In this document: positions 46,633 through 49,703 of the stretch, one piece after another | Layout: every line of letters starts with the position of its first letter | Numbering within the stretch: position 1 is the stretch's first letter | From: Reyranella massiliensis 521 | Lineage (GTDB): Bacteria > Pseudomonadota > Alphaproteobacteria > Reyranellales > Reyranellaceae | Direction: 5' to 3' | NCBI GenBank assembly: GCA_945860205.1 | Contig: CAMARK010000028.1 | Location: forward strand, 1-49,703 | DNA: 49,703 bases | Position numbers and translations under genes: made by a program | Notes under the pieces: model-generated | Seen by the model: only the letters and a program-made list of their open reading frames with translations | What the model was told of the DNA's origin: nothing | Database searches by the model: none

Positions 46633-49122
46633 TCACGTTTTTGATTTCAGGAGACGTTCGATGGCGCCGCGGAGCGGCCGCGCCGACTTGTCGTAGTCCT
46701 TCCACGGCTTGCTTTTTTTCAGGAGCGGCGGCGCGGTGCGGATCGTGAACTTGCTCGGATCGAGGCCCGTCTTCACCTGGCTCCACTCGATCGGCATCGA
46801 CACGGTGGCGCCTGGCCGGGCACGCGAGGACAGCGGCGCCACGGCGGTGGCCGTGCGGTCGTTGCGCAGATAGTCGAGGAAGATGCGGCCGGTGCGTTCC
46901 TTCTTCGCCATGCTCAGCACGAAGCGCTCGGGGTCGGCGTCGGCGATGCGGCGGCAGATCTCCTTGGCGAAGGTCTTGGCGGTGTCCCAGTCCGGGCTCT
47001 TCTTGTCCGACGTGAGCGGCACCACGACATGCAGGCCCTTGCCGCCCGTGGTCTTGCAGAAAGCGGCCAGGCCCAGCGCTTCGAGCCGCTTGCGGACTTC
47101 CAGCGCGGCCTTGATCACCGCCGCGAATCTCACGTCGGGCGCGGGATCGAGGTCGAACACCAGGCGGCCCGGCAGCTCGGGATTGCCGGGCTGGCAGTTC
47201 CAGGGATGCAGCTCGGTGCCGCCCATCTGGGCTACGGCCGCCAGCGCTTCGACCCGGTCGATCTGCAGGTAGGGTTTCTTGTCGCCTTTGACCGTCACCT
47301 CCGCGATCAGGTTTGAGGACCCGGCCATGGCGTGACGCTGGAAGAAGGTCTGGCCCGCGATGCCGTCGGGCGTGCGCACGATCGAGCAGGGCCGACCTTT
47401 TAGATGGTCGATCATCCAGGCGCCCACCGATTCGTAATAGTGCGCGAGGTCGAGCTTGGTGACGGGCGGCTTCTCGTCCGGCCACAGCTTCTTGTCGGGA
47501 TGGGAGATCGATACGCCCATCACGACCGCAGAGCCGGATTTTGGCTTGGTGGCCATCTCGGCCTCGACCTCGTCGGCCGGCTTGTCGGAACGGAGGCCCT
47601 TGAAGGCGGCCTGCCGCACGTTGCCACCGCCGGTCCAGCCGGCGAATTCGATCTCGGCCACCAGCTCGGGCCTCGCCCAATGCATGTTGGCCTCCTTGGG
47701 CGGGCTGGCGCCTGAATCAAAGGGGGAGGTGTCGCTCTCGACCTCCTTCAGCCGCGGCAACAGCTTGCGCACCGTCGCCTCGCCAAACCCGGTGCCGACC
47801 CGGCCGACATAGACCAATCTCTTCCCTTTATGGACGCCGGCCAGCAGCGAGCGCAGTCGCTTGCCCTCACTGGTCCAGCCGCCGATCACCACCTCGTGGC
47901 CGGCCCGGCACTTGGCTTTTAGCCAACTGCCGCCCCGACCGGAGCGATAGGGCGCGTCGAGTTCCTTGGACACGATGCCCTCGAGATGCATGCGGCAAGC
48001 CGATTGCAGCACCGCATCACCCGCCGTCTCGAAGTGATCGACATAACGCAGCGCGGGGTGCTTGCCCTTGAGCCCCTGGAGAAGCGCCTTCAGCCGCGCC
48101 TTGCGATCGGACAGCGGCAATGGCCGCAGGTCCTCGCCATCCGCGAACAGCAGGTCAAAGGCGAAGAAGATCAGGTCCTTCGAACTGCCTTCCGAGAGCG
48201 CCGCCTGCAAAGCCGCGAAGTCCGGCGCGCCGTGATGATCGAGCGCCACGGCCTCGCCATCGACAATGCAGTCCGGCAGCTTTGCGCCGGCCTCGGCGAG
48301 GACGGCGAACTTGTCCGACCAGTCGAGACCGGTGCGCGTGCGCAAGGTGGCGTCGCCATCCTCGACGCGCAGCTGCAGCCTATAGCCGTCGAACTTGACC
48401 TCGTGCGCCCATCCCGCCGCCGACGGCGCGCGCTCCACCAGCTTGGCGAGCTGCGGCTCTACGAAGCGTGGCAGCGAGGCGGCCTTCCGGTTCGTGGCCG
48501 CGGGCTTGGTCTTCTTCATGAACGGCGTCGCTGCCCGACCGGCGCCCGCGCCGATCTCCTTCAGGGTCCGGCCCGAGGCCACCGACTTGGGATCTTCTAG
48601 CAGTTTGTCGCCATCGCCTTCGCGCGCCGCCCCGTCGCGATGCTTGATCAGCAGCCAGTTGGTGCGCTTGCCGCCTTTACGGTCCCATTTCATGCGCACC
48701 AGGACCCAGCTTCCGCTGAGACGCTCGCCTGCCAGGGTGAATTTCAGGTCGCCACGCTTCAATCCCAGATGCGGATCGCCGTCGGGCAGCCAGTAGCCCC
48801 GATCCCAGAGCTGAACCGTGCCGCCGCCGTACTCGCCCTTGGGAATCGTGCCCTCGAAGTCACCGTAGTCGAGCGGATGATCCTCGACCTCGACCGCGAG
48901 CCGCTTGTCGTGCGGATCGATCGACGGACCGCGGGTCACCGCCCATGATTTGAAAGTGCCGTCGAGTTCGAGCCGGAAGTCATAGTGCAGGCGCGTCGCA
49001 TCGTGGCGCTGGATGACAAAGCGCAATTGCCCCGAAGCCGGCACGGAACTCCTGCCGGCCGGCTCCTGGGTCTTGGTGAAATCGCGTTTGCCGCGATATT
49101 TCGTAAGACTGTCGTTGCGCAT
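46633..49122 (-). CDS. ligD: Multidomain DNA ligase D (phosphoesterase-ligase-polymerase)
   Basis: An 829-aa enzyme that joins broken DNA ends with Ku. The N-terminal 3'-phosphoesterase domain (about 1-165) has [18 protein letters not shown]. The ATP-dependent ligase domain has the lysine motif EVKFDGYRL with Lys243, [25 protein letters not shown] and WLKAKC. The polymerase/primase domain (about 545-829) has [26 protein letters not shown] and [14 protein letters not shown]. All three domains look intact. The start lies 3 bp from the end of the catalase C-terminal frame, and ku follows. Confidence 0.96.
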   Translation of the reverse strand: MRNDSLTKYRGKRDFTKTQEPAGRSSVPASGQLRFVIQRHDATRLHYDFRLELDGTFKSWAVTRGPSIDPHDKRLAVEVEDHPLDYGDFEGTIPKGEYGGGTVQLWDRGYWLPDGDPHLGLKRGDLKFTLAGERLSGSWVLVRMKWDRKGGKRTNWLLIKHRDGAAREGDGDKLLEDPKSVASGRTLKEIGAGAGRAATPFMKKTKPAATNRKAASLPRFVEPQLAKLVERAPSAAGWAHEVKFDGYRLQLRVEDGDATLRTRTGLDWSDKFAVLAEAGAKLPDCIVDGEAVALDHHGAPDFAALQAALSEGSSKDLIFFAFDLLFADGEDLRPLPLSDRKARLKALLQGLKGKHPALRYVDHFETAGDAVLQSACRMHLEGIVSKELDAPYRSGRGGSWLKAKCRAGHEVVIGGWTSEGKRLRSLLAGVHKGKRLVYVGRVGTGFGEATVRKLLPRLKEVESDTSPFDSGASPPKEANMHWARPELVAEIEFAGWTGGGNVRQAAFKGLRSDKPADEVEAEMATKPKSGSAVVMGVSISHPDKKLWPDEKPPVTKLDLAHYYESVGAWMIDHLKGRPCSIVRTPDGIAGQTFFQRHAMAGSSNLIAEVTVKGDKKPYLQIDRVEALAAVAQMGGTELHPWNCQPGNPELPGRLVFDLDPAPDVRFAAVIKAALEVRKRLEALGLAAFCKTTGGKGLHVVVPLTSDKKSPDWDTAKTFAKEICRRIADADPERFVLSMAKKERTGRIFLDYLRNDRTATAVAPLSSRARPGATVSMPIEWSQVKTGLDPSKFTIRTAPPLLKKSKPWKDYDKSARPLRGAIERLLKSKT

Positions 49123-49125
49123 CTC

Positions 49126-49703
49126 TCACCGCGGCGGATGCACAAGCTTCTCGCGATCCCAAACCTTATGTTTCTTCGCCGTGGCGATGAACGATTCCAG
49201 GCCTCGGCCGGCCTCGAAGAAAATCACGCCGAGCTTGTCGTCCGGCGCGATCCCAGCCTTGTCGAGCAGGGACGCGGCCGCTTCATTGAAGCCGATCGCC
49301 TTCAGGTGGCCGAACGCGTCGCGCACCCAGTTGACCGCCGCGGCCATGGCGGTGAGGTCCTTGGCGCCCGCCTCCGACGGCAGCAGCACGACGGCATCGA
49401 ACAGCACCGAAGGCGCACCCTCGACCGTCTGATCGGGCACAAGCCCATTCGCCATCTTGCCGATCTTCGGCGCGATCAATTTTAGCTTGGCGCCTTCTTT
49501 CGCCAGCGCCTGACGCAGACGGTCGACCGCCTTGGCGTCGGTGCCGTCGGTCACCAGACCGGCCGGTTGATCGGGATCTCGTGGAAGTTGGGCCCGCCCA
49601 GGCGGCTGAGCTGTGTGTCGATGTAGGAATGCAGGCGGCCCTGCAGCAAAGGATCCGCAGTGAAATCGATGCCGGGCACGATATGGCCGGGATGGAAGGC
49701 CAC
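49126..49703 (-). pseudogene. katE: Broken KatE-type (large-subunit) catalase, 3' part
   Basis: The window ends inside this gene. Minus-strand codons from 49703 give [18 protein letters not shown], then [19 protein letters not shown] with the proximal heme tyrosine, then [12 protein letters not shown] and a TGA at 49551-49553. A second frame, starting at GTG 49554 and overlapping that stop, encodes the C-terminal flavodoxin-like domain of HPII catalases (TDGTDAKAVDRLRQALAKEG; IAPKIGKMANG; GAPSVLFDAVVLLP; KHKVWDREKLVHPPR). In E. coli KatE about 160 residues (wrapping and helical domains) separate these points. So a large internal deletion with frameshift is the simplest reading. An assembly error is the main alternative. 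ligD follows by 3 bp. Confidence 0.78.

Noticed and set aside
46625-47680. N-terminal extension of ku into ligD giving a 648-codon frame
   Set aside because: The extension overlaps the ligD polymerase domain in another frame and is Arg/Gly-rich; Ku begins at MAKAQHKAMKP with its own ribosome-binding site.

Overview
The window looks like the chromosome of a high-GC alphaproteobacterium. A Rhodospirillales, Reyranella-like or Hyphomicrobiales relative would fit; I cannot fix the genus. The evidence is the gene order mnmG-rsmG-parA-parB...holA...leuS-DUF3576, a Tim44-like gene next to mltA, and hrcA divergent from rph-rdgB-hemW. A perfect 16-bp parS site in mnmG and a 14/16 match in rsmG place the middle of the window near the replication origin and chromosome partition locus. 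Almost every base is coding, with many ATGA or GTGA start/stop overlaps. I see no tRNA, rRNA, CRISPR array, transposase or insertion sequence.

Layout. 1-9.3 kb: housekeeping and stress genes (cNMP-binding protein tail, methyltransferase, GlsB/YeaQ membrane protein, exonuclease III, zinc metallopeptidase, FAH hydrolase, L,D-transpeptidase-like protein, hrcA, rph, rdgB, hemW, a periplasmic solute-binding protein, hspQ). 9.4-15.2 kb: an MBL-fold hydrolase, a methyltransferase and a membrane adenylate cyclase in one overlapping run, then Tim44-like, mltA and a secreted unknown. 15.2-21.3 kb: katG facing lutABC, with a PerR/Fur-type palindrome between them, then a methyltransferase. 21.5-24 kb: a porin and a DUF3576 lipoprotein. 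24-33.5 kb: leuS, a 56-aa basic protein where lptE is usual, holA, an encapsulin plus encapsulated-ferritin pair, then parB, parA, rsmG and mnmG. 33.5-44 kb: an accessory block holding an OafA-type acyltransferase, a SLOG plus SLATT-like membrane protein, a patatin phospholipase, a GT-C-like membrane protein, a 37-aa secreted peptide, and a 1209-aa DUF4062/nSTAND/TPR membrane NTPase. 44-49.7 kb: histidine phosphatase, OmpA-like protein, and a ku-ligD end-joining operon behind a catalase gene that appears broken.

How the parts fit. Several units deal with iron and peroxide: the encapsulated ferritin stores iron, KatG removes peroxide, the box upstream of katG resembles a Fur-family site, and a second (KatE-type) catalase has decayed. 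Ku-LigD repairs double-strand breaks. The 35.6-43.9 kb genes carry domains typical of bacterial conflict systems (SLOG/SLATT sensor-effector, patatin, nSTAND) but no cyclic-nucleotide synthase is present. They are the best candidates here for an undescribed system, although their cooperation is inferred only from proximity. A roughly 105-bp composite hairpin repeat occurs three times, each time between convergent genes.
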